A DNA stretch of 64,000 bases from Candidatus Kuenenia stuttgartensis. Its GTDB lineage: Bacteria > Planctomycetota > Planctomycetia > Isosphaerales > Isosphaeraceae. Position numbers and translations under genes: made by a program. Shown one piece after another: positions 8,614 through 16,149 of this stretch. The stretch spans positions 103,868 through 167,867 of the forward strand of contig CAMBEP010000002.1 of assembly GCA_945865635.1 (NCBI GenBank), written 5' to 3'. The stretch's first letter is position 1. Each line of letters opens with the position of its first letter. The notes under the pieces are model-generated. The model saw only the letters and a program-made list of their open reading frames with translations. It was not told the origin of the DNA and searched no databases.

Positions 8614-10178
8614 GGTTGACCTTCCTCTACCGACGCGGATCCAGCCATTGTTGCAATACGCATGATCTGTTCCTGCGACCACTCTTCGACTGGCTTGGTC
8701 TCAGAGAGTTTCCCATTGTGCATCACGGCAAGATCGTCGCACAGGCCCAAAAGCTCTGGCAAATAGGAGCTGATCACAATCACCGCACGCCCTTCATCGG
8801 CTTTCTGGCGTATCATCCGGTAAATTTCGACCTTGGCACCGACATCAACTCCACGAGTCGGCTCGTCCAGAATCAAAACATCACCTTGTTGATCAAACAA
8901 TCGTGCCAAAGCCACTTTCTGCTGATTCCCACCCGATAGCCTTCGAACCGTCTGCTGGGATGACTGGCATTTGATACCCAGTCTTTTGACCCAACCCTCT
9001 GCACGCTGACGTGATTTGGATTGGAAAATCAATCCGAATCGCGAACTTCTGGCATATGTAGGATAAAGCATATTCTCTTCCACCGTCCGGTTCAGGGCAA
9101 GCCCTTCGCCTGCTCGGTCCTCGCTCAATAAGCCAAGCCCTGATTTCATGCGATCGCGTGTCCTTGCCCGGTCAGATATCAACTTTCCTGAAAGTTTCAA
9201 CTGACCCGACTTTTGTGGATCAAGCCCCATGATCACTCTGGCCAATTCAGTTCGCCCTGAACCAATCAGGCCTGCAATCCCAAAAATGCGTCCGCCTGAA
9301 ACTTTAAAGGAAACATCCAGCGGCAGCATTCGACCCGATACAGAGTCAGACTCAAATACAATCCGGGCCAGTTCTGACGGATCTACGAGTTTTGATTCCA
9401 GGTTCCGATTTCGATCTGGATAAAGGTCTTCAACTGATCGGCCAACCATCGCTGAAATCAATGAATTGCGATCCCATTCCGTTTTTTTCGCCACTCGCAC
9501 AAGCTGCCCATCACGCAGGACGGCGATCCTGTCGGCCACCCGGTCCACTTCCTCCAGTGCATGACTGATAAATACAATGGCCAGGCCACGTTTTTTAAGC
9601 CTCTCAATCGCCTGAAACAATCGCTCTGTGTCCGCCTGGCTGAGACTGCTTGTCGGCTCATCCAATAATAATACACGCGCATCTGATGCCAAGGCCCGTG
9701 CAATTTCCACAATCTGCTTCATTCCTGGGCTTAATTCGCCAACCAATGTATTTAATGGCAAATCTGAGCGATCCAATTGAGCAAGGAAATTTCTGGCTAA
9801 TGCACGACACTTCCGGGCCGACCGCCATCCGAGCCTGTTCGGCTCGCGGCCCAGCATGATATTGGCCTCAACGGAAAGGTGCGACGCCAGGCACAATTCC
9901 TGATGAACAATCGCTACCCCCTGACGCAAAGCCTCACGCGGGCCATTGGGCCTGAAAGGCTCGCCGCAGAATTGCAATCGGCCTTGATCTGGACGAATCT
10001 GGCCACTGATGATTTTCAGGAGCGTGCTCTTGCCCGCTCCATTTTCGCCGACAATCGCAAGGCACTCACCGCCTTTGATCTCCAGATCAAAGCCACTCAG
10101 TGCCGCTGTCGCTCCATAATGCTTTGTGATATCCGTCAGTGTCAACTGCAATTCCACGGATTGCATTTCGCTGGTCAT
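8610..10178 (-). CDS. ABC sugar importer ATPase with two nucleotide-binding domains (RbsA type)
   Basis: A 522-residue tandem ATPase. The first domain has Walker A GENGAGKST, signature LSPGMKQ and Walker B LLLDEPTSSL. The second has the degenerate Walker A GLIGSGRTE normal for this family, signature LSGGNQQKVALARLF and Walker B LILDEPTRGVDVG. This matches RbsA/XylG/MglA proteins, which energise CUT2 sugar importers. It overlaps both neighbours by four bases (ATGA), implying translational coupling across the three-gene operon. The start at 10176-10178 is fixed by this overlap. Confidence 0.95.
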   Translation of the reverse strand: MTSEMQSVELQLTLTDITKHYGATAALSGFDLEIKGGECLAIVGENGAGKSTLLKIISGQIRPDQGRLQFCGEPFRPNGPREALRQGVAIVHQELCLASHLSVEANIMLGREPNRLGWRSARKCRALARNFLAQLDRSDLPLNTLVGELSPGMKQIVEIARALASDARVLLLDEPTSSLSQADTERLFQAIERLKKRGLAIVFISHALEEVDRVADRIAVLRDGQLVRVAKKTEWDRNSLISAMVGRSVEDLYPDRNRNLESKLVDPSELARIVFESDSVSGRMLPLDVSFKVSGGRIFGIAGLIGSGRTELARVIMGLDPQKSGQLKLSGKLISDRARTRDRMKSGLGLLSEDRAGEGLALNRTVEENMLYPTYARSSRFGLIFQSKSRQRAEGWVKRLGIKCQSSQQTVRRLSGGNQQKVALARLFDQQGDVLILDEPTRGVDVGAKVEIYRMIRQKADEGRAVIVISSYLPELLGLCDDLAVMHNGKLSETKPVEEWSQEQIMRIATMAGSASVEEGQP

Positions 10179-11281
10179 GGCTTGCGGGCGGTCAGGCCCA
10201 TGCTGTCGAGCACTCGCAGCATTCCCAAAGTACTTGATTCATTGGGTGTGAAAACTCCGTCGATCTGGCCTCGATAACGTGCAATCAGATTTTGTGAGGC
10301 CTGTTGTGCGGAATCGGCTGTGGCGCCGGCATATTGATCGTTCGAGAGATAGCTAATGCCAGAGAACTCCTTGGCAATTGTATCGGTAAAACCTTTCTCG
10401 CGTTCGTCCGTGCTGGCTGACCCCACATTATATCTCAATAAAATGATTCGCCCCTTGCCGCCCAGCAATTCGCCAAGCCGCCTGGCTGCAATCACACCTC
10501 CATTATAATTATTTGTGGCCACATAGGACGCTATTTTTTTGGACTCCAGACCCGAATCAAATACAATCACGGGAATCCCCTTGGCAATCGCCTGCTCAAC
10601 CGGCTCAACCAAAGCCCGGGCGTCGAGAGGCGCCAGAATCATGGCGTCCACTTTGCTAGCGACTGCATTTTGTACGAGCTTGATCTGATCCGCACGGTCG
10701 TCCTCCTTGGTCGGTCCCTGCCAGATAATTTCCATGTTGCCCAACTCCTGGGCCGCTTTCGAAGCGCCTGCATGGACCGACTTCCAATGCTCGTGAGTGG
10801 TTCCCTTGGGTATCACCATGACCCGAAACATCTTCGATTTGTCGATGCCAGCCTTGCTGTCCACCGTGTGCTCAAGCTTGGGCGGAAGCACCAGGTTTTT
10901 GAGCTCTGGATTGTCAATATTCTCTGGAGTTATCAGGTGCTCGCCAGTACCAACAACCCCCTCGACTTTGTTTTTTCGAAGAACTTCGCTGATCGCCTTC
11001 ACCGACTTATATCCCATCTGAAATGGGTCCTGAAGAACCAACCCCTGGATTCTACCGGCCCTCATGGCTTCCACAAGCGGTGGACTCGCGTCGAAACCCA
11101 CAAAAACCACAGGCTTCGCAACACCGCCAGTGGATCCTGCTGTTGAGGAATTACCGGCAGGTGCCACAGAATCTGGCGATTTTGGTCCACCGCCACAGCC
11201 TGCAACCAAAGCCAGGCTGAAAATGCCAAGAAAATGGGCAGCGTACCATCCGAAGGATTGCTGGGAACGCATGGGCGTCAA
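10175..11281 (-). CDS. Sugar-binding lipoprotein of the ABC importer, apparently circularly permuted
   Basis: A 368-residue periplasmic binding protein (peripla_BP_4/RbsB family) with a lipoprotein signal (LVAGC, Cys29). The domain order is unusual. Residues 57-135 (VFVGFDASPPLVEAMRAG ... QDPFQMGYKSVKAI) correspond to the segment that normally forms the C-terminal end of RbsB-type proteins. A linker follows, then residues 150-368, which hold the normal N-terminal start (FRVMVIPKGTTHEHWKSVHAG), VDAMILAPLDA, IPVIVFDSG and the DGVFTPNESSTLGMLRVLDSM strand-helix, and stop exactly where the C-terminal segment would ordinarily begin. The frame is intact and its stop overlaps the ATPase start, so the gene looks functional. 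The role is to capture sugar for the permease encoded downstream. The permutation is inferred from family knowledge of segment order. Confidence 0.88.
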   Translation of the reverse strand: MTPMRSQQSFGWYAAHFLGIFSLALVAGCGGGPKSPDSVAPAGNSSTAGSTGGVAKPVVFVGFDASPPLVEAMRAGRIQGLVLQDPFQMGYKSVKAISEVLRKNKVEGVVGTGEHLITPENIDNPELKNLVLPPKLEHTVDSKAGIDKSKMFRVMVIPKGTTHEHWKSVHAGASKAAQELGNMEIIWQGPTKEDDRADQIKLVQNAVASKVDAMILAPLDARALVEPVEQAIAKGIPVIVFDSGLESKKIASYVATNNYNGGVIAARRLGELLGGKGRIILLRYNVGSASTDEREKGFTDTIAKEFSGISYLSNDQYAGATADSAQQASQNLIARYRGQIDGVFTPNESSTLGMLRVLDSMGLTARKP

Positions 11282-11533
11282 CCTGTATTGATTGGGAAAG
11301 TGGCGGTCTGGGTATCTGGGCCTTTGGATTAGCCCTTTATTGAGATAGGAATATCAGAACCGAACCGGCGGTCCATGTCAAGAAAGAATGGCTCTGGAAA
11401 TTGTTGTTTTTGTATTTTTGGCATCGACTCAGATCTCACATTACGTCTGTATAATAGGTAATGAAACATCCTGGAATAAACCGCTTCTCGCCGATTTCAC
11501 GATCGCATGACACGCCTTATAAAACAAATATTT

Positions 11534-12625
11534 TCAAGCTGTCGCTGGCGATTTAAATACGAAGTAACGGGCCATGCTGAAGCTGATTCCGGTAGCCAGA
11601 ACAATTCCAACAAAAGCTGCGGCCAACTTGTGATCATTAAAAAAGACCATTTGTGTCGGGAGCCAGAGCCGAATCACCAGGCTCACGCCGATCGCCAAAG
11701 CATTGCCAGTGGCATAGGTTAGATATTGACGCAGAATGGAAGAATTGCGGCGGGCATCATTAAATGTGAATCGCCGATTGATCAAAAAGTTCCACGACAT
11801 GGCCAACCACACAGCCATAAAACCAGCGAGTGCCAGATCGCCCGACCCGCCAATCAAAGGCACTTTGACTTCGCTCACCACACTGCCTAAAAACAGAGCC
11901 TGAAACAGGGCATAAAGTGTCAGGTCGACAATCATTCCTGAGAAACCAACAGCACAGAACTGAAACAGGCGCGAGGCATTCCCATATTTGTGGTCAATCG
12001 ATGACTTTAGAAAACTCAATTCCGGATGGCCAATCCGCATCCCTTTGATTCGTCGCAGACGGACGGGCGATTGAATCGCTGAAAGAGCGCATCGATCTCG
12101 TGGAATTCTTAATTGCATCTCAAGTGAAAACCAGCGACCTGCTGGCCTGAGACTCGCAGGGCGATCTGCAATTGCAGAATGGCATGCAATTAAGGCGGCC
12201 GCATTGACGGATTGACACCCTGTCAATCGGCCAACAAATTTTGCGGCCACGTTCCCAATCATATCGCGCGGCGTTCCAGCAGATACAACAATATCCGCAT
12301 CTCTATCGACAAGTAGACTTAAAGCGCTTTGAAACCAATCCAGATGCAACTCAAAATCGGAATCGACCAGGATCAGAAATTCCGATTGCAATTCGGGCAA
12401 GAAACTCTCGATGACAAACGACCGATCGGAAGGCTTGACTGAGACAACCCGAAATTCCACGTCCCAACCCAATGCCCTGAGTCTCTCCACCAAAGCCTGA
12501 CACGGGCTTTCTGGGTCAACATCCGTCTGACTGAAGCAAAGCAGACTGATCCGACCAATTGAGGTCGGTTTTGCGTTCTCAGATTCGCCCAAGTTAAGAT
12601 TCTGGAGATGGATTGGATTCTGCAT
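11534..12625 (-). CDS. GT2-like glycosyltransferase domain fused to a GtrA membrane domain
   Basis: A 363-residue protein. The N-terminal half (about residues 25-205) resembles a GT-A fold family 2 glycosyltransferase, with ISLLCFSQTD as first strand and FLILVDSDFELH containing a DxD-like Asp-Ser-Asp. The C-terminal half (about 220-360) is a GtrA domain with four transmembrane helices, including WNFLINRRFTF and MARYFVFKS, both diagnostic of GtrA. GtrA proteins are thought to flip or handle polyprenyl-linked sugars, and DPM1-GtrA fusions are known, so a polyprenyl-phosphate sugar transferase is likely. The glycosyltransferase half is divergent and shorter than usual. Ends about 250 bases from the importer operon. 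Confidence 0.8.
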   Translation of the reverse strand: MQNPIHLQNLNLGESENAKPTSIGRISLLCFSQTDVDPESPCQALVERLRALGWDVEFRVVSVKPSDRSFVIESFLPELQSEFLILVDSDFELHLDWFQSALSLLVDRDADIVVSAGTPRDMIGNVAAKFVGRLTGCQSVNAAALIACHSAIADRPASLRPAGRWFSLEMQLRIPRDRCALSAIQSPVRLRRIKGMRIGHPELSFLKSSIDHKYGNASRLFQFCAVGFSGMIVDLTLYALFQALFLGSVVSEVKVPLIGGSGDLALAGFMAVWLAMSWNFLINRRFTFNDARRNSSILRQYLTYATGNALAIGVSLVIRLWLPTQMVFFNDHKLAAAFVGIVLATGISFSMARYFVFKSPATA

Positions 12626-12720
12626 TATTCTCTGAATACATCAAGACTTACGAAATATGGCCGAAACTCATCTTCCGCTCGGGGACGGCTCCGAGCAAAG
12701 TCCGGGCGATGAGATCAGGT

Positions 12721-13827
12721 CTAAGTGGCAGATTCGATCCAGCCACCACCCAGCACCATATTGCCTTCGTAAAGGGTCAGTACCTGGCCTGGTGTAACCG
12801 CAGTCTGAGGCTCGGAGAAAGTGACCCAAACCTTTGCTGGGTCTGCTGGATCGCAATTTGCAATCGCGGCAACGGCTTGATGCCTGGCCCGAATTTGTGC
12901 ATGGCAGGGAATCGGGCCCGATGGCGGATCCACGTGCCAGCCGAATCGCTCAGCCATAAGGCCAGATTTAAAGAGTTGCGCATGATCGCCCACTACGACT
13001 ACATTGGTTTCGGGCTCGATATCAAGCACAAACAAAGGGTTTTTCGCCTGGATCCCGATTCCCCGCCGCTGGCCGATGGTGAAGCCTTCAAAACCATTGT
13101 GAACTCCGACTTTTTTGCCTGAACTGTCTATAAAAAGGCCCGCTGTTTCGCGGTCGGGCAACTGCTCGCGAACGAATCGGACATAGTCATTGTCGGGGAT
13201 GAAGCAGATCTCCTGGCTGTCGGGCTTGCTATGAACCGGCAAATCCAAGTCTTTGGCCATCGTTCGAATCTCAGATTTCGGATACTCGCCTACCGGGAAC
13301 AGAATCTTGTCGAGCACGGCTTTCTTCAAGCCTGAAAGGACATAGGACTGGTCCTTCGTGCCGTCCATGCCACGGCCAATTCGTGGCCGACCCTGAGTGT
13401 CTCGAAGGATCCGTGCATAGTGGCCGGTCGCAACATGATCCGCACCAATCTTCTGGCCATACGCCCAAAGCTTGCCAAACTTGAGCCATATGTTGCACAT
13501 CACACAGGGATTAGGTGTTCGGCCCTGGAAGTATTCGTCGACGAAATAATCGACAATACGACCAAAATCCGCCTCGAAATCAAGCACATAGAACGGGATC
13601 TCAAGCCGATCCGCAACCCTTTGTGCATCTAAGGCATCGGTAATGCTGCAACACGTCTTCGTACGACGTTCATAATCTTCTGAATGCGAACCAGTGCGCA
13701 TGAACAAACCAATCACATCGAAGCCCTGATCCTTGAGAATCCACGCAGCAACGGAACTGTCAACGCCACCGCTCATGGCAAGAACAACTCGTTGGTTTTT
13801 CTTAGATTCCTGTGGGATATCAGTCAT
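12721..13827 (-). CDS. mnmA: tRNA-specific 2-thiouridylase MnmA
   Basis: Thiolates U34 of tRNA-Lys, -Glu and -Gln. The 368-residue protein has the ATP pyrophosphatase loop MSGGVDSSVAAW (about 18-29), the catalytic Cys108 in TPNPCVMCN, the second conserved Cys208 in DSQEICFIPDNDY, TGHYARI (135-140), and the C-terminal FTIGQRRGIG block. Length and motif order are standard. The start ATG is at 13825-13827. It is monocistronic on the minus strand. The nearby tRNA-Glu gene is one of its expected substrates, though the two are 8 kb apart and this carries no functional weight. Confidence 0.97.
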   Translation of the reverse strand: MTDIPQESKKNQRVVLAMSGGVDSSVAAWILKDQGFDVIGLFMRTGSHSEDYERRTKTCCSITDALDAQRVADRLEIPFYVLDFEADFGRIVDYFVDEYFQGRTPNPCVMCNIWLKFGKLWAYGQKIGADHVATGHYARILRDTQGRPRIGRGMDGTKDQSYVLSGLKKAVLDKILFPVGEYPKSEIRTMAKDLDLPVHSKPDSQEICFIPDNDYVRFVREQLPDRETAGLFIDSSGKKVGVHNGFEGFTIGQRRGIGIQAKNPLFVLDIEPETNVVVVGDHAQLFKSGLMAERFGWHVDPPSGPIPCHAQIRARHQAVAAIANCDPADPAKVWVTFSEPQTAVTPGQVLTLYEGNMVLGGGWIESAT

Positions 13828-14472
13828 AGCAGCGGCTTCATTTCAGAGTACTTAGGCAAACTGCACATTCTTGAATCAGGTTTGATCGGCCTGCTAACAC
13901 ATCTATAGATCATAACACGATCATGGCCGATTGCGAATTGCCAAGATCAGGAATTTCGCAACTCGACAGGCCTGGAACCAAATCCAAAATCGGCCTGACC
14001 AGCTCACAACTGTTCTGGAAGAAGACTTTCATGATCGTCGTCTCAAAAAAGATTAGCTTCGGCGAACTGGCACATTCAAAATGGATGAATTTGACGAAGA
14101 TTTCCAAGGTTTCCCAAAAAACCGCTTTGCGAAAGCCGGTTTCGAAGAACTTCGTTTAAGAGGTGAAAACAGGGGCCGCCTAAAAAGTCACCTAATTCTA
14201 TTTGCATCAAGGATTTTGAACCATCAGACGAAGCTGACGAAGCGTTTACTAAGCAGGTCAAGCCACAGCGGAATTGGGCCAGATTGTTAGTCAAAAATGG
14301 AAGAATCGGAGTGTATTTTTCGTCTACTGCCTTGAATTCGATTGGCCATTACACTATTTTAAGACTCAGTCTGGTTGACCGGAGTAACTTTGCCTTCGCC
14401 ATATGAGGGTAGTTCGCCATCTGGCGCGGTCTAATACATCCAGCAAACCTATCGATTTCAGGAGTTTTATCG
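13828..14472. other. Long gap with no supportable protein gene
   Basis: About 645 bases between mnmA and the small lipoprotein gene. Short frames exist on both strands, including 14081-14290 plus and 14294-14076 minus. They overlap one another, have poor start contexts and show no family resemblance, so I do not call them. One terminator-like hairpin on the minus strand is listed separately. The region should contain the mnmA promoter (left end) and the lipoprotein promoter (right end). Confidence 0.45.
14116..14142 (-). terminator. Orphan terminator-like hairpin
   Basis: On the minus strand the sequence reads AAACCGGCTTT-CGC-AAAGCGGTTT followed directly by further Ts (plus-strand A-run at 14116-14121): a 10-bp stem with one bulged base, a 3-base loop and a U-run. 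No recognised minus-strand gene ends here, so it may close an unannotated small RNA or an unrecognised small gene to its right, or it may be fortuitous. Confidence 0.4.
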
Positions 14473-14616
14473 ATGAAGAAAACAATTCTGAGCGGCCTCT
14501 TTCTGATGGTTTCCCTGATGATCTTGGGCTGTGGTGGCGAAAAAGCTGAAACCAAGCCAGCGGCTGCAGCTCCTGCTGCTCCAGCCGGCACACCTAAAAT
14601 TGAAGCCAAGAAGTGA
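14473..14616 (+). CDS. Very small lipoprotein (47 residues)
   Basis: A 47-residue protein: basic start, hydrophobic core and lipobox LMILGC with acceptor Cys at residue 20, then Gly-Gly and a low-complexity Ala/Pro/Lys tail (KPAAAAPAAPAGTPK). AGGAG at 14460-14464 gives an excellent ribosome binding site, and a strong rho-independent terminator follows 56 bases after the stop. These signals support a real gene despite its size. The mature peptide would be a membrane-tethered spacer of fewer than 30 residues. No function can be assigned. Confidence 0.72.
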   Translation: MKKTILSGLFLMVSLMILGCGGEKAETKPAAAAPAAPAGTPKIEAKK

Positions 14617-14672
14617 GAATCGGCTTAACCTGATTCTTTCGGGTTTCAGCCAGTTTCTAAGCTAAAAATAAG

Positions 14673-14716
14673 ATAGGGAAGATTTCTTCCGCAAGAAGAA
14701 TTCTTCCCTATTTTAC
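14673..14716 (+). terminator. Rho-independent terminator after the small lipoprotein gene
   Basis: ATAGGGAAGA (14673-14682) pairs perfectly with TCTTCCCTAT (14702-14711). An inner TTCTTC/GAAGAA extension lies beyond one mismatch, with a CGCAA loop, and TTTTAC follows. Stem and T-run orientation fit termination of plus-strand transcription. Confidence 0.8.
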
Positions 14717-14862
14717 GTATCCAATGGGAGCGAGATCCAAAGATTATTTTTTTTCGGGCTTGCCATTTTTCTTTTGTTCATCAGATGATAGTGTTTCTGT
14801 AATCTGACACGCCCTCGTCAACAACCAATTGACCAAAACTTTTCCGATTTTGCACAAATCAC

Positions 14863-16149
14863 ATGATCCTATCTCAAAGATCGCTGGTTTTGATTGGAAT
14901 TTTGACATTTGTCCTGCCATCCGCTCATGCGCAGCATCAAAGATTGGGCATGGAGGGTTCGAATCCTGTCCAGCGGGGTCAAACGCTTTTTGATTGGGTT
15001 TGGGAACCGACCACTCTGCCACGAACCGAGGGGAAATCCGACGGACTTGGCCCGATGTTTAATGCCAGAAGCTGCGCGGAATGCCACCACCAGGGAGGCA
15101 CAGGCGGTGCGGGCAGCAAAATCCACAACATTGAAATCCTGACTGTCAGACTGAAAGCTCTCGACCTGAAGAACACAACAATTCCTGGTGAGAGCAATTC
15201 AAAAAAGATCACAACCAGCAATCAGGCTAAAAATGGTTCGCCGCTAAACCAATCGCTCGATCCAGAGACGATTGCAAAGCTGCATGCGGGATTGAGTAAT
15301 TCTGCAAGTGTCTTGCTTCACAAGGGCTCGTTGAATTCTGGATATTATGACTATCAGAAATTTCTCAAAGAATCGAATCACGATTTTTCTATTGAGATTG
15401 CTGAACGAAACACCCCAAGCCTTTTTGGTCTTGGACTGGTGGATAAAATTGAAGATTCGATTTTAATTGAGCAGGAAAAACGCCAGCAAACACTTGGATT
15501 AAGTGGACGACTTGCCCGAACACCCGACAACCGCATAGGCAAATTTGGCTGGAAAGCCCAGAAAGCAACCTTAAGGGAATTTATCGAAGAGGCAGCGGCT
15601 GTTGAACTTGGACTTGAAACTCCCAAAATGCATCAGGCCTCAGATCCCCGCAGAGCCTTGCAGAATGCCACAGCGACCGACTTGAGCAATGAGCAGATTG
15701 ACTCCATCACCGCCTTTGTTTCAAACCTTCCGAGGCCTCCGCAGGCAGACGCCCGAAATACCGGTCTTAATGGCGGCCAAATATTTTATGCCATTGGCTG
15801 CGGGGGCTGCCATGTTGCCAATCTTGGTCATGTCAAGGAAATTTATACAGACCTTCTATTGCATAAGATGAAGCACGATTTGCATGATCCTGAAAATTAT
15901 CAGATTTTTGGTCATTCCAAGCCCTTGGAAAATGCAAAAAACCATGCCGGAGCTCTACCTGGAGAGTGGCGCACTCCGGCATTGTGGGGCGTCGGCATAA
16001 CGGCTCCTTATATGCACGATGGCCGGGCGCTCAGCCTGGAGGAAGCCATCGATGAACATGGAGGAGAGGCCGAGAAATCCGCCCGTAATTTTCAGACGCT
16101 TGAAGTCGATCAGAAAATGCAACTGATGCAGTTTTTAAAATCGCTTTAA
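14863..16149 (+). CDS. Exported di-haem c-type oxidoreductase (DUF1111/COG3488 type)
   Basis: A 428-residue periplasmic protein with signal peptide (core LVLIGILTFVLPSAHA). Two haem c motifs are visible: CAECH at 71-75, in the context MFNARSCAECHHQGGTGG, and CGGCH at 313-317. Between and after them come family blocks TPSLFGLGLVDKI, DNRIGKFGWKAQKATL and the C-terminal RTPALWGVGITAPYMHDGRALSLEEAI. The closing block is shared with MauG/cytochrome c peroxidase-like proteins. COG3488 members are called thiol oxidoreductases, but the electron donor and substrate are unknown. The stop codon shares a TTAA with the convergent AsmA-like gene. Confidence 0.9.
   Translation: MILSQRSLVLIGILTFVLPSAHAQHQRLGMEGSNPVQRGQTLFDWVWEPTTLPRTEGKSDGLGPMFNARSCAECHHQGGTGGAGSKIHNIEILTVRLKALDLKNTTIPGESNSKKITTSNQAKNGSPLNQSLDPETIAKLHAGLSNSASVLLHKGSLNSGYYDYQKFLKESNHDFSIEIAERNTPSLFGLGLVDKIEDSILIEQEKRQQTLGLSGRLARTPDNRIGKFGWKAQKATLREFIEEAAAVELGLETPKMHQASDPRRALQNATATDLSNEQIDSITAFVSNLPRPPQADARNTGLNGGQIFYAIGCGGCHVANLGHVKEIYTDLLLHKMKHDLHDPENYQIFGHSKPLENAKNHAGALPGEWRTPALWGVGITAPYMHDGRALSLEEAIDEHGGEAEKSARNFQTLEVDQKMQLMQFLKSL

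Noticed and set aside
13910..14294. Several 60-80 codon frames on both strands in the mnmA-lipoprotein gap
   Set aside because: They overlap each other, have poor start signals and no family resemblance.
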